A DNA stretch of 64,000 nt from Gammaproteobacteria bacterium (GCA_022599775.1 JAHZLQ010000033.1:62001-126000); one strand, 5' to 3'; counted from the stretch's first letter, positions 36,738 to 46,265 are shown. A program made the numbers and translations. The notes: generated by a model not told the origin, from the letters alone.

Positions 36738-37696
36738 GTGAACTGACGACGCAGCCGCTGCCCTGGCAGCTCGGACAATGGCAACGCCTGGTCGATGCCA
36801 ACCGCGATTCACGTCTGGCACATGCCATCCTGCTGGCGGGTCCGCCGGGCGTCGGCAAGCGCCTGTTCGCCGAGGCGCTGATCAACTACCTGTTGTGCGA
36901 AGCCCGGCATGAAAACCGGGCCTGTGGCGCGTGTCGCAGTTGCTCGCAGCTCGCCGCCGGTTCCCATCCCAACCGCATGGAGCTGGTGCCCGAAGAAGGC
37001 AAGCGTGACATCAGCGTCGATTCGGTCCGTGAGATGGTGTCGCGGGTCATGGTCAGCAGCCACTACGGCCAGGCCAAGGTGGTACGTGTCGATCCGGCCG
37101 ACCTGCTCAACAGCGCCTCCACCAACGCCTTGCTCAAGACGCTGGAGGAACCGCCTTCGGCCACTCATTTTCTGCTGATCTCGGAGCGGCCACGACTGCT
37201 CACGCCGACCCTGCGTAGCCGAACGCAGTTGCTGCGCTTTCCGACACCACCGCGCGCGATGGCGCTCGGGTGGTTGGTTCAAAACGTCCCAGGCGCCGAC
37301 GAATCGGCCTTGACCGAAGCGGGCGGGGCGCCGCTACGCGCGGTGCGCTGGCATGAGGACGGTACTCTCGAGCGGCGTCGGGACTGGGCGGCGTTGCTGG
37401 GAAAGGTCGCCTCGCGGCGGCAGTCGCCGCTGGCCGCCGCGTCCGCGGTAGGACGTAGCGACGCCGTGGCGTTCTTCGAATGGCTGGTCGACTGGAGCGG
37501 CCGTGGACTGCGCTCGGCGGTTGCCGGAGACGCCGGTTTGCCGGCCAGCGTCTATGAGCAGTTGTCGACCGACGCCATCGAAGGCCTGCGCGCCCTGTCA
37601 CGCAATGCCAATGCACAGCTCAGCATCGAGTCGATTATGATGCGCTGGCTGCAACTCGCCGCCCGCGGCGCCCGCGCCATGGCGGCTGCCCGATAA
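36734..37696 (+). CDS. holB: DNA polymerase III delta' subunit
   Basis: A 320-aa clamp-loader subunit. The P-loop-like AGPPGVGKRLF, the zinc cysteines (LLCEARHENRACGACRSC) and the SRC-like sensor region NALLKTLEEPPS are visible. ATG 36734 overlaps the tmk stop as ATGA; a longer in-frame reading upstream lies inside tmk. It is followed at 12 bases by pilZ. Confidence 0.95.
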   Translation: MSELTTQPLPWQLGQWQRLVDANRDSRLAHAILLAGPPGVGKRLFAEALINYLLCEARHENRACGACRSCSQLAAGSHPNRMELVPEEGKRDISVDSVREMVSRVMVSSHYGQAKVVRVDPADLLNSASTNALLKTLEEPPSATHFLLISERPRLLTPTLRSRTQLLRFPTPPRAMALGWLVQNVPGADESALTEAGGAPLRAVRWHEDGTLERRRDWAALLGKVASRRQSPLAAASAVGRSDAVAFFEWLVDWSGRGLRSAVAGDAGLPASVYEQLSTDAIEGLRALSRNANAQLSIESIMMRWLQLAARGARAMAAAR

Positions 37697-37708
37697 GACC
37701 GACTCGAC

Positions 37709-38047
37709 ATGTCCCAACCCGGAATTCTCACGCTCAACATCAAGGACAAGAGCGCGCTCTATGTCTCGTACATGCCGTTCGTCAAGAACGGCGGCCTGTT
37801 CATTCCCACGAACAAGGAATACAGCCTGGGCGACGAAGTGTTCATTCTGTTGACCTTGATGGACAATCCGGAACGCATCCCGGTGGCCGGCAAGGTGGTC
37901 TGGGTCACGCCCAAGGCGGCGCAGGGTCAGCGCACACAAGGTATCGGCGTGCAGTTCAGCACTCAGGATGGCGGTGCCACCCAGGGCAAGATCGAGGCAT
38001 TGCTGGCTGGCGCGCTGGGTGCCGATCGGGCCACGCACACGATGTGA
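37709..38047 (+). CDS. pilZ: Type IV pilus PilZ protein
   Basis: A 112-aa PilZ-domain protein of the type IV pilus group (ILTLNIKDKSALYVSYMPFV, GLFIPTNKEYSLG, WVTPKAAQGQRTQGIGVQF). The RxxxR c-di-GMP motif of true c-di-GMP receptors is not seen at its N-terminus, as in other pilus PilZ proteins, which act through PilB and FimX instead. It closes the holB operon, the usual place in pseudomonads and xanthomonads. Confidence 0.93.
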   Translation: MSQPGILTLNIKDKSALYVSYMPFVKNGGLFIPTNKEYSLGDEVFILLTLMDNPERIPVAGKVVWVTPKAAQGQRTQGIGVQFSTQDGGATQGKIEALLAGALGADRATHTM

Positions 38048-38060
38048 TCCGGCACCGCGT

Positions 38061-38086
38061 CCGGGAGGCACGGTATCCCGGTTTCA
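38061..38086 (+). terminator. Weak candidate terminator after pilZ
   Basis: CCGGGA (38061-38066) can pair with TCCCGG (38076-38081) and is followed by only three T residues. It lies between the convergent pilZ and cNMP/rhodanese genes. The stem is short and the T run poor, so this is only a candidate. Confidence 0.3.
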
Positions 38087-38093
38087 CGCCGTT

Positions 38094-39143
38094 TCAACCG
38101 CGATGGCCGTCCAGGCCACCGTCGAGCACGTAGGCGTCGAACCCTTTCTGCGTCAGCACGAAGCCGGCCACCGAACTGCGGCGGCCGCTGTCGCAGACCA
38201 CGACGTATGTCGTTTCGGTTTTCAGCATGCCGATGCGTGGCCGCAGCATGTACAGTGGCAGGTTGATGCTGCCCGGCAGCGAGTCCGCCTGGAATTCGCT
38301 GGGCAGACGCACATCCAGCCAGACCGCTTCGCCGGCGTCCACACGCGCCTGCGCTGCGTTTCGATCGATCCGGCGTGACAGCGGTTCATCCAGCAGCGTG
38401 CGGAAATCCTGCTTCGCTAGGCGCATCAGGCGGCACGGCGTCAGCGCGGTGATCGTGGCATTGCGGGTTTCATCCGCGATCAGGGCTTCCTCGCCGAACA
38501 CGTTGCCGGATTCCAGTTCGGCCAGACGGACCGCCTTACCGGACGGCGGCTCACGCGTGACCAGGCAACGGCCTTCCACGATCACGTAAAAGTAGTCGCC
38601 TTCGGCACCCTGTTTGACGATGACCTCGCCGGGCTGCGCCGACACTTCCTGCAGGCGCATGAACATCGCCTGCAGATTGGCCGGCGGCACGCGCTGAAAG
38701 CTCTTCATCTGAAGCAGGCGACCCATCCAGTCGCCAGAATCCCCGGACCTGGAATCGAGTTCCTGGACTTCAAAGGTGCCGGTCTGGTCCCAGGCCAGCA
38801 TCACGTCGAGCAGTCCGGCATCCACCCGCAGCACGCGACAGGCCGTGCGGCAGCGCGCGGAGAGCGCGCGCGGCGACTGGTGTGCGATACGATGCCGGGC
38901 GGCGATCTGGCCGGCGAGGATGGCGTTGAGGGGCCTGCCCTGGTCGTCCTGCAGCACCAGTTCGCCTTCCAGCAGGTATAGCGCTTCGTCCGCGGCATCG
39001 CCCCGCCGAAACAGGAACTCCTCGGGTGCCAAGGACTGCAGATGCGCCTTTCGGGCCAGATCCCTCTGGCGCTCCGGCTTGAGACTGCCAAGCGGCACCA
39101 GGTCCTGGAACAGTCGCGGATCGACTGCGGAATCGTCCGTCAT
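38094..39143 (-). CDS. Double cyclic-nucleotide-binding domain plus rhodanese protein
   Basis: A 349-aa cytoplasmic protein with three modules. Residues about 15-120 form a degenerate cNMP-binding fold (FLFRRGDAADEALYLLEGEL). Residues about 145-250 form a second, better cNMP domain (GEVIVKQGAEGDYFYVIVEG, ELESGNVFGEEALI). The C-terminal rhodanese domain (about 260-349) has the active Cys in VVVCDSGRRSS. ATG 39143 is chosen since the domain begins soon after; an upstream reading to 39245 is possible. It has no helix-turn-helix, so it is not a CRP-type regulator. Likely a nucleotide- or redox-sensing sulfur-transfer protein; function unproven. Confidence 0.85.
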   Translation of the reverse strand: MTDDSAVDPRLFQDLVPLGSLKPERQRDLARKAHLQSLAPEEFLFRRGDAADEALYLLEGELVLQDDQGRPLNAILAGQIAARHRIAHQSPRALSARCRTACRVLRVDAGLLDVMLAWDQTGTFEVQELDSRSGDSGDWMGRLLQMKSFQRVPPANLQAMFMRLQEVSAQPGEVIVKQGAEGDYFYVIVEGRCLVTREPPSGKAVRLAELESGNVFGEEALIADETRNATITALTPCRLMRLAKQDFRTLLDEPLSRRIDRNAAQARVDAGEAVWLDVRLPSEFQADSLPGSINLPLYMLRPRIGMLKTETTYVVVCDSGRRSSVAGFVLTQKGFDAYVLDGGLDGHRG

Positions 39144-39306
39144 CGAAGCCAATTCTCGATCGTGGGATGCCTTTATATCAGTCTTGTCGGCTATCTTGCG
39201 GACAAACCTGCAAGCCGGACGGTACGCCGGCTCGCGTTTCGCCATTGTCGGGATTCACGCACAATCGGCGCGAACCCCGAATCAGGCTTCAAAGGATAAT
39301 CGTCCG

Positions 39307-39975
39307 ATGATCACCGTTCATCATCTCAACAATTCGCGATCGCAGCGCGTGCTGTGGCTGCTCGAAGAGCTGGAGCTCGACTACGAGATCAAGCGCTACG
39401 AACGCGACCCGGAGACCCTGTTGGCGCCGCCGGAGTTGCGCAAGGTGCATCCCCTGGGCAAGTCCCCGGTGATCACGGATGGCGAGAACACCGTCGCCGA
39501 GTCCGGCGCCATCGTCGAATATCTGGTGGAACGCTACGGTCAGGGTCGGCTGATTCCCGACCCAGGCACCCCGGCGCGACGCCGCTATTCCTATTGGTTG
39601 CATTACGCCGAAGGCTCGCTGATGCCGCCGCTGCTGCTGAAGCTGGTGTTCACACGAATGCCGCAGGCGCCAATGCCGGCCCTGATCCGGCCGATCGTAC
39701 GCAAGGTCGCCGCGAAGGCGCAGGCCGGGTTTGTCGACCCGCAGATCAAGTTGCACCTCGACTACATCGAAGGTGAGCTGAGCCAGTTCGCCTGGTTCGC
39801 GGGTGACGAAATCAGCGCGGCGGATATTCAGATCAGTTTTCCGCTGGAAGCCGCATCGGCTCGTGGCGGTCTCGATGCGAGCTACCCCAAGACCTACGAC
39901 TGGTTGCAGCGCATTCATGCGCGGCCCGCCTACAAGAAGGCTCTGGAACGTGGCGGCCCGTACGCCTACGCCTGA
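39307..39975 (+). CDS. Glutathione S-transferase family protein
   Basis: A 222-aa GST. The N-terminal thioredoxin-like domain (MITVHHLNNSRSQRVLWLLE) has SRSQR at the glutathione site, and GKSPVITDGE holds the cis-Pro. AESGAIVEYLVERYG links to a helical C-terminal domain (WFAGDEISAADIQ). ATG 39307 has AAAGGA upstream; the long in-frame extension upstream is antisense to the previous gene. Substrate not predictable. Confidence 0.9.
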   Translation: MITVHHLNNSRSQRVLWLLEELELDYEIKRYERDPETLLAPPELRKVHPLGKSPVITDGENTVAESGAIVEYLVERYGQGRLIPDPGTPARRRYSYWLHYAEGSLMPPLLLKLVFTRMPQAPMPALIRPIVRKVAAKAQAGFVDPQIKLHLDYIEGELSQFAWFAGDEISAADIQISFPLEAASARGGLDASYPKTYDWLQRIHARPAYKKALERGGPYAYA

Positions 39976-40025
39976 CACGACACTACGAAAGAACAACAGC
40001 CAACGCGCGAACCGAGGAGCCCGCC

Positions 40026-40877
40026 TTGACGCAAGACCTGCAGCACGACAAGCCATCGCAGAAAAGAATTTTCATCACCGGTGGTGCCAGCGGCCTGGGT
40101 CGCGCCCTCGCCGAAATCTATGGCGCGGACGGTTGGAACGTCCTGATCGGTGACATCAACGCGGCGCGGCTGGTGGAGGCGGCCGCCGTCCTCAGTGCGG
40201 CCGGAATCACGGTGCACAGCCTGAGCTGCGACGTGCGGCAGGAAGCCGACCTGATCGCGGCGCGCGACTGGCTGGAAAGCAACTGGGGCGGCGTCGATAT
40301 CGTCGTCAACAACGCCGGCGTCTCGGTGGCCGGTGCGATCGAGGACACCAGCCTCGACGACTGGAACTGGATACTCGACATCAACCTGCTGGGCGTGGTC
40401 CGCGGCTGCAAGGTGTTCACGCCGCTGCTGAAGAAGCAGGGCTCCGGCTGGCTGATCAACATCGCTTCGATGGCGGGACTGATCCATCCGCCACAGATGT
40501 CGCCGTACAACGCCAGCAAGGCGGCGGTGGTGGCGCTGTCCGAAACGCTGAAAGCGGAGCTGTTCAACGACGGTATCGGCGTCAGCGTGGTGTGCCCGGC
40601 ATTCTTCCGCACCAATCTCGCCGAAACTCAGCGCACCGCCACGGCGGCGCTGGATTCGTTCACGCGCAAGCTCGTCAACAAGGCCAAGGTCGGACCCGAG
40701 GAGATCGCGGCCCTGATCAAGGCCGGTGTCGAACACGGGGACTTCCACATCCTCACGCATCCCAAGGAGCGCAATATCTGGCGCTTCAAACGCTTCGTGC
40801 CGTATCCGGTGTATTTCAAGGCGGTGAAGCGCGAGGTCAATCGCGTGTTCAATCGCAAGCCTGCGGCGAACTCATGA
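40026..40877 (+). CDS. Short-chain dehydrogenase (SDR)
   Basis: A 283-aa classical SDR: cofactor motif GGASGLGRAL, VNNAGVSVAG, catalytic Ser in IASMAGLIHPP and YNASKAA with Tyr/Lys. A basic C-terminal extension (FKAVKREVNRVFNRK) could touch the membrane. The start is TTG at 40026 with GAGGAG upstream. It overlaps a second SDR gene by 4 bases, so the two enzymes probably act on the same pathway; substrate unknown. Confidence 0.85.
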   Translation: MTQDLQHDKPSQKRIFITGGASGLGRALAEIYGADGWNVLIGDINAARLVEAAAVLSAAGITVHSLSCDVRQEADLIAARDWLESNWGGVDIVVNNAGVSVAGAIEDTSLDDWNWILDINLLGVVRGCKVFTPLLKKQGSGWLINIASMAGLIHPPQMSPYNASKAAVVALSETLKAELFNDGIGVSVVCPAFFRTNLAETQRTATAALDSFTRKLVNKAKVGPEEIAALIKAGVEHGDFHILTHPKERNIWRFKRFVPYPVYFKAVKREVNRVFNRKPAANS

Positions 40878-41626
40878 CAGTTCGTCAGAACATCCTGATC
40901 ACCGGCGCCAGCTCCGGTCTGGGCGAAGGCATGGCCCGCGAATTCGCGGGCCTGGGGCGCAACCTCGCCTTGTGCGCGCGGCGCACCGACCGGCTGGAGG
41001 CGCTGCGTGATGAACTCCAGGCCGCGGCGCCGGAGATCCGCATCAGCCTGCATGCGTTGGACGTCAACGATCACGAGGCCGTGTTTCGCGTGGTCCGGGC
41101 GTGCGCCGAGGAATTCGGCAGCTTGGATCGGGTCATCGTCAACGCCGGTGTCGGCGAGGGCAAGCGCATCGGCACCGGCCATTTCGAGCAGAACCGGCTT
41201 GCCGCCGAGACCAATTTCGTGGCTGCGCTGGCGCAATGCGAGGCCGCCATCGAGGTCTTCCGCAAACAGAACGCCGGACATCTGGTTGCGATCTCGTCGA
41301 TGAGCGCGATGCGGGGCCTGCCGCGTCACCTCACCGCCTATGCGGCGTCCAAGGCCGGGTTGGCGGCGCTGGCCGAAGGCATCCGCGCCGAAATGATCGG
41401 CTCGCCGGTGCGTGTCTCCACGATTTATCCGGGGTACATCCGCACCGAGATGAATGCGCACGCGCAGAAACTGCCGTTCGAAGTCAGTGCGCAAACCGGC
41501 GCGCGGATGCTGGTCCGCGCCATCGAACGCGAGCCGCAGACCGCCTGTGTACCGGCCTGGCCGTGGAACCTCATGGGTCTGCTGATGCGCCATCTACCGC
41601 TCGGCGTGGTGGCGAAAATGACCTGA
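40874..41626 (+). CDS. Short-chain dehydrogenase (SDR)
   Basis: A 250-aa SDR with GASSGLGEGMA, VNAGVGEGKR, ISSMSAMRGLP and YAASKAG. The C-terminus is hydrophobic (WPWNLMGLLMRHLPLGV), hinting at membrane association. ATG 40874 overlaps the upstream SDR stop as ATGA; earlier in-frame sequence is inside that gene. Probably co-translated with it. Confidence 0.87.
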   Translation: MTVRQNILITGASSGLGEGMAREFAGLGRNLALCARRTDRLEALRDELQAAAPEIRISLHALDVNDHEAVFRVVRACAEEFGSLDRVIVNAGVGEGKRIGTGHFEQNRLAAETNFVAALAQCEAAIEVFRKQNAGHLVAISSMSAMRGLPRHLTAYAASKAGLAALAEGIRAEMIGSPVRVSTIYPGYIRTEMNAHAQKLPFEVSAQTGARMLVRAIEREPQTACVPAWPWNLMGLLMRHLPLGVVAKMT

Positions 41627-41709
41627 ATTCCTGGGTTCCAGCGTTCGGAATGCCTCGAACGCTGGCCGATTGCGTGTATGTTCCCGCCAATGACCAACAT
41701 CAGCTGACC

Positions 41710-42351
41710 ATGCAGAATCCAAGCACCACCGTATCGTCCGCCAAGCCCTCGCTGTGGGGCGTCGCCGGCTTCACCGTTGCCTACATCGTCGCGGCGGTTG
41801 CCGTATCGCTGCTCGGCGGCAACGGCGAATTCGTGTTCTATATCGTGGTCATGCTGGTGCTGATCGCGGCCATCGGACTGCTGCACTCGCGGGTGACGCT
41901 CAGCGCACCGATTCTGTGGGCCTTGTCGGTCTGGGGCCTGTTGCACATGGCCGGCGGCCTGGTTCCGGTGCCCGCTGGCTGGCCCTACGACGGCGATCAG
42001 GCCGTGCTGTATTCGCTGTGGCTGATTCCGGACCACCTCAAGTACGACCAGATCGTGCACGCCTATGGGTTCGGCACCACCACCTGGGTGTGCTGGCACG
42101 TGCTCAGCCATAGTCTGCGAGCCCCCGATGGCGCGGCGATCCAGCCCAGCCTTGGCCTGCTGATCCTGTGCGTCGCGGCGGGCATCGGCTTCGGCGCCCT
42201 CAACGAGGTGATCGAGTTCATCGCCGTGCTGAGTCTGCCGAGCACCAATGTAGGTGGCTATGTGAATACCGGCTGGGATCTGATCTCGAATCTCACCGGC
42301 GCAACGCTGGCCGCGATCACGATCCGCCTGTGCTCTCGACAGGGCGGCTGA
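41710..42351 (+). CDS. DUF2238/YjdF-like membrane protein
   Basis: A 213-aa integral membrane protein with six or seven helices. Conserved polar positions are typical of the YjdF/DUF2238 type: LLHMAGGLVPVP, YDQIVHAYGFG, LNEVIEFIAVL and GYVNTGWDLISNLTGA. No function is established. ATG 41710 is the first reasonable start, though a GTG about 36 bases upstream is possible; no strong ribosome site is seen. Confidence 0.75.
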   Translation: MQNPSTTVSSAKPSLWGVAGFTVAYIVAAVAVSLLGGNGEFVFYIVVMLVLIAAIGLLHSRVTLSAPILWALSVWGLLHMAGGLVPVPAGWPYDGDQAVLYSLWLIPDHLKYDQIVHAYGFGTTTWVCWHVLSHSLRAPDGAAIQPSLGLLILCVAAGIGFGALNEVIEFIAVLSLPSTNVGGYVNTGWDLISNLTGATLAAITIRLCSRQGG

Positions 42352-42403
42352 GTTGCCGAGGCGCGCGTCGTAGAATCCACGTTCCGTCGTTTGCCTGCCT
42401 CCC

Positions 42404-43156
42404 TTGGACCTCGAATTGAGCGATACCGACTCCGAAGTACGATTGACGAATGCGCTCCAGCGCCGGATCGAGCGCCAGGGCTTCGCCTTTGTCCGGGGTG
42501 CGGAAATGCGCGAGCGGCTGGAACTCGCCGGTGCCCTGCACGACTGGGATACCTTCGCCGAAAGCTGGAACGACCTGGAAATCGATACGCACATGGCCGA
42601 TGGCGGGCGCTATCGCCGCCGCCGTCACGCCACATTCGAGGCGCAGGCCGGGCAGGCGGCACGGCGTCTTGCGCACGCGCCACACTTCCAGACCCGCGAC
42701 TACAATCCGCTCAACGGCGGCGTCGCCCGCTGGTTCGCGCCGGTTACGGAGTCGACCGGTAACAGCGCGAGCCTGCGCACGATATTGGCGGCGGCGCAGG
42801 CGCTGTTCGAATCGCTGGCACCGCAAGCGTCGCGATGGTTCATCGAACTGCATCAGTTCAGAATCGAGGCGCATGCCGATCAGTTCGGCCAGCCTACACC
42901 GGAAGGCATGCATCGCGACGGGGTGGACTATGTGCTGGTGATGCTGGTGCGGCGTCACAACATCGCCAGCGGCACGACGTCGATTCACGATCTGGAACGG
43001 CGAGAACTCGGCAGCTTCACCTTGTCGGCGCCTTTCGACTCCGCGTTGGTCGAAGACTCCCGCGTGTTTCATGGCGTGACGCCGGTCGAGCCGGTCGACG
43101 TGGACATGCCGGCCTATCGTGACGTGCTGGTCGCCACGTTCCGCCGACAGGACTGA
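42404..43156 (+). CDS. 2OG-Fe dioxygenase family protein
   Basis: A 250-aa member of the 2-oxoglutarate/iron dioxygenase family PF10014. The iron-binding HxD is in GMHRDGVDYVLVML and the distal His in VEDSRVFHGVTPV; a conserved Arg near the C-terminus (AYRDVLVATFRR) could hold the co-substrate. Relatives hydroxylate free amino acids such as isoleucine, but the substrate here cannot be told. The start is TTG at 42404; it is convergent with ybhN. Confidence 0.8.
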   Translation: MDLELSDTDSEVRLTNALQRRIERQGFAFVRGAEMRERLELAGALHDWDTFAESWNDLEIDTHMADGGRYRRRRHATFEAQAGQAARRLAHAPHFQTRDYNPLNGGVARWFAPVTESTGNSASLRTILAAAQALFESLAPQASRWFIELHQFRIEAHADQFGQPTPEGMHRDGVDYVLVMLVRRHNIASGTTSIHDLERRELGSFTLSAPFDSALVEDSRVFHGVTPVEPVDVDMPAYRDVLVATFRRQD

Positions 43157-43167
43157 ACGGCCGAGCC

Positions 43168-44121
43168 TCAGCTGGTCTCGCCGGCTTCGGCAAGCCCCTC
43201 GCCCCCGCGCCGCGCGCGCCATTCCAGGCTCAGATAGGCCAGGATCGCCAGTGCAAACGGAATGAAGTAGTAGGCCATGCGGTAGGCGATCAGCGCCCCC
43301 AGCAAACGGTTTGCGGGTACCTCCGAGCCCAGCAGGGCAATGAACACCGATTCGAGCACGCCCAGGCCGCCCGGCACGAAGCTGACGACGCCGGCGATGG
43401 CGCTCGCCAGCAAGGCCACCAGAGCTGCCGCATAGCTGACCTCCTCAGGCATGAAACGGTGGATCACCGCCACGATCAACAGCCAGCTTGCACTGGACGC
43501 GGCCAGTTGCAGCAAGGCGAACAGCGGCGGCGGCGCATAGAGCTTCCAGCGCTTGAATTCCCACTCCCGTCCGTGTCCGATAAAGCACAGCGTCAGATAG
43601 CCGGCGGCGACCAGCAGCAGGGCCGGACCCAGGACCCGCAGCAAGGGCAGCGGGATCAGTGTGATGTGCGGCGGCGCTATGGTGAACACCAGCCCGGCCA
43701 GCAGCACGTAGCCGGCCCAGTTGGTGAATACGCTGGTGCCGATGACCTTGCCGGTGTCGCCGGCGCTGAGGCCGAAGCGCGTGTACAGCCGGAAGCGGAA
43801 CCCCATGCCGCCGATCAGCGATCCGAGATTCAGTGTGAACACATAGCCGACAAAGGCAATCCGCATCACCAGCGGTTGCGGCAGCTTGTGTCCGATGTAG
43901 TGCCGGCCGAACAGGTCGTAGGCACTGCAGATCAGCAGACTCAGCGCCGCCAGTGCCAAGGCTTCGGCCATGGTGAGGGCGTCGAAACTGGTGAGGGCCT
44001 GAGCTACTTCGTGCCACTTGATCGTATCGACGCGAGTCACCACCAAGCCGATCACGAGCAGCGACAGCACCGGCATCAGGATCATTCGGGCGCGCTGCAG
44101 CCAGTGTTTCTTCAGTTTCAT
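43168..44121 (-). CDS. ybhN: YbhN family (UPF0104 / flippase-like) membrane protein
   Basis: A 317-aa protein with about eight helices that closely follows E. coli YbhN: YDLFGRHYIGHKLP, GGMGFRFRLYTRFGL, TNWAGYVLLAG, PGGLGVLESVFIALLG and AYRMAYYFIPFAL. This is the lysylphosphatidylglycerol-synthase transmembrane-domain superfamily without the synthase domain, so lipid handling is likely. In E. coli ybhN lies with ybhP and clsB; here it is divergent from them. ATG 44121 is preferred, but 44172 is possible. Confidence 0.88.
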   Translation of the reverse strand: MKLKKHWLQRARMILMPVLSLLVIGLVVTRVDTIKWHEVAQALTSFDALTMAEALALAALSLLICSAYDLFGRHYIGHKLPQPLVMRIAFVGYVFTLNLGSLIGGMGFRFRLYTRFGLSAGDTGKVIGTSVFTNWAGYVLLAGLVFTIAPPHITLIPLPLLRVLGPALLLVAAGYLTLCFIGHGREWEFKRWKLYAPPPLFALLQLAASSASWLLIVAVIHRFMPEEVSYAAALVALLASAIAGVVSFVPGGLGVLESVFIALLGSEVPANRLLGALIAYRMAYYFIPFALAILAYLSLEWRARRGGEGLAEAGETS

Positions 44122-44250
44122 CGAGTCCAGGCAGGCGAGGGGAGGGCGTGGGTCGGGAATGGCGCTAAGCATGGGTTCATTGGCCCGACGAGAACCTTAA
44201 TGGCCTTGAACACGATCGATACCGCTGGTTACCGGAACAATGAAGACACG

Positions 44251-45015
44251 ATGAGTTCGGACGCAACGCGAACGTCCTTTCGACTGCTGACGCTGAATCT
44301 GCACAAGGGGTTCAATTGGCTGAACCGAAAATTCGTCCTGCATCAGCTGCGCGACGCGGTGCGTGAGGTGTCGGCCGATGTGGTGTGCCTGCAGGAGGTG
44401 CTGGGTCAACACGAGGAGCATTCCACGCACTACGAGAACTGGCCCACGGCGCCGCAATACGAATTCCTGGCCGATACGATCTGGGGCGAGTTCGCCTATG
44501 GGCGCAATGCCGTCTATCCCGGCGGCCATCACGGCAATGCCGTACTGTCCAAGTTTCCGATCCGGCAGCATCACAATTTCGATGTGTCAGTGGCCGGTTC
44601 GGAAAGTCGCGGCCTGCTCCATTGCGCACTGGAGTTGCCGGGTTTGGATCTGGACACGCACGTCGTCTGCGCGCACCTGGGCCTGCGCGAAACGCATCGC
44701 CAGCATCAGCTACAACTGCTCAGCAAGCTGGCCGACGAGCGCGTGCCACCGGGGGCGCCGCTGATCGTGGCCGGCGATTTCAACGACTGGCGCGTGCGTG
44801 CACACCAGCCGCTGAGTCGCGAAGCCGGTCTACGCGAGGCATTCGTCGAACTGCACGGTCGGGCGGCGCGCAGCTTTCCGTCGCGATGGCCGATGCTGCG
44901 GCTGGACCGCGTCTACTATCGCGATGCCCGCATTCGGTGCGCGAACATTCTTTCGGACAAACCCTGGTCCCGGCTTTCGGACCATGCCGCACTCTGCGTC
45001 GAGGTGGAAATATGA
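44251..45015 (+). CDS. ybhP: YbhP-like endonuclease/exonuclease/phosphatase protein
   Basis: A 254-aa EEP-fold enzyme: LTLNLHKGFNWLNR, VCLQEVLGQH, AGDFNDWRVRA and LSDHAALCVEV carry the Asn, Glu, Asp-x-Asn and Asp-His residues of the active site. Family members cleave phosphodiesters; next to a cardiolipin synthase gene a phospholipid substrate is possible (inference). ATG 44251 is chosen; an in-frame ATG at 44200 is possible. It overlaps clsB by 4 bases. Confidence 0.87.
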   Translation: MSSDATRTSFRLLTLNLHKGFNWLNRKFVLHQLRDAVREVSADVVCLQEVLGQHEEHSTHYENWPTAPQYEFLADTIWGEFAYGRNAVYPGGHHGNAVLSKFPIRQHHNFDVSVAGSESRGLLHCALELPGLDLDTHVVCAHLGLRETHRQHQLQLLSKLADERVPPGAPLIVAGDFNDWRVRAHQPLSREAGLREAFVELHGRAARSFPSRWPMLRLDRVYYRDARIRCANILSDKPWSRLSDHAALCVEVEI

Positions 45016-46265
45016 GCGATCCTGCGTGGCGGGACAGCAACAAGGTCGAGCTGCTGATCAACGGAGAGACCTTCTTCCCCAGCGTGTTCGATGCGATTCG
45101 CGGTGCCCGCGAAGAAGTGCTGATCGAAACCTTCATCCTGTTCGAGGACAAGGTCGGTCTTGAACTGCACGAAGTGCTGGTCGATGCCGGCAAGCGCGGC
45201 GTGCGCATCAATCTGATGGTCGATGGATACGGCTCACCGGACCTCAGCGCGCAGTACCTGTCGGAACTCAGTGCGGCCGGCGTGCAGGTCCAGGTGTTCG
45301 GCGCGCGGCCCAAGTTGCTCGGCATGCGTACCAATCTGTTCCGGCGCCTGCATCGCAAGCTGGTGGTGGTGGATGCCACCGACGCCTGGGTCGGCGGCAT
45401 CAACTATTCCCATGACCACCTGCGTGATTTCGGCCCTGAGGGCAAACAGGACTACGCCGTGAAAGTGCGTGGCCCGGTGGTGGACGACATACGCAACTTC
45501 ATGCTGCGCGCCATGGCCGGAAAACCGGCACGACGCTGGTGGCGCCGCCGCGCGCGCTGGGCGCCAGACCCGGCGCTGCCGCAGAGCGAAGGCGCCCAGG
45601 TGTTGTTCGTGACCCGCGACAACGTCAATCATCGCGACGATATCGAAAAGCACTACCGCGCCGTGATCCGCTCGGCCAACCAGGAGGTGATGCTCGCCAA
45701 CGCCTATTTCTTTCCGGGCTATCGCGTACTGCGCGAGTTCCGCAATGCCGCTCGCCGAGGGGTGCGCGTGCGCCTGATCCTACAGGGGCAACCGGACAAG
45801 AAGATCATGCGCTGGGCGGCGATGTCGCTGTACGACTATCTGCTGCGCGCCGGTGTCGAAATCTACGAATACGTCGAGCGTCCCTTGCACGCCAAGATCG
45901 CGCTGGCGGATGAGGAATGGTCTACGGTCGGCTCCAGCAATCTCGATCCGCTGAGCCTGGCGCTGAATCTGGAAGCCAATCTGATGATTCGCGACCGGTC
46001 CTTCAACGCCGGATTGCGCGAGCACATGGAATGCCTGATCGACGAGCACTGCCAACGCATCGTCAGCGAGCACGCGCATCGCCCGCTGATCTGGCAGCGC
46101 GTGGTCACGTTCTTCGTGTTCCATTTTCTGCGGCATTTTCCGGCCTGGGCCGGCTGGTTCCCGGCGCACGCCGGCAAGCTCACCAAGATCGAACCGCTGC
46201 GCAGTGAAGCGCCGGACTGGCCCGGAGCCAATGGCAATGTCGCGCTGTCGCCGCGCGAGAAGTGA
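45012..46265 (+). CDS. clsB: Cardiolipin synthase ClsB
   Basis: A 417-aa phospholipase-D-type enzyme that condenses phospholipids to cardiolipin. It has two HKD motifs: HRKLVVVDATDAWVGGIN and HAKIALADEEWSTVGSSN. The length and the start (LLINGETFFPSVFDAI) match ClsB. ATG 45012 overlaps the ybhP stop as ATGA, the same pairing as in E. coli. Confidence 0.94.
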   Translation: MSDPAWRDSNKVELLINGETFFPSVFDAIRGAREEVLIETFILFEDKVGLELHEVLVDAGKRGVRINLMVDGYGSPDLSAQYLSELSAAGVQVQVFGARPKLLGMRTNLFRRLHRKLVVVDATDAWVGGINYSHDHLRDFGPEGKQDYAVKVRGPVVDDIRNFMLRAMAGKPARRWWRRRARWAPDPALPQSEGAQVLFVTRDNVNHRDDIEKHYRAVIRSANQEVMLANAYFFPGYRVLREFRNAARRGVRVRLILQGQPDKKIMRWAAMSLYDYLLRAGVEIYEYVERPLHAKIALADEEWSTVGSSNLDPLSLALNLEANLMIRDRSFNAGLREHMECLIDEHCQRIVSEHAHRPLIWQRVVTFFVFHFLRHFPAWAGWFPAHAGKLTKIEPLRSEAPDWPGANGNVALSPREK

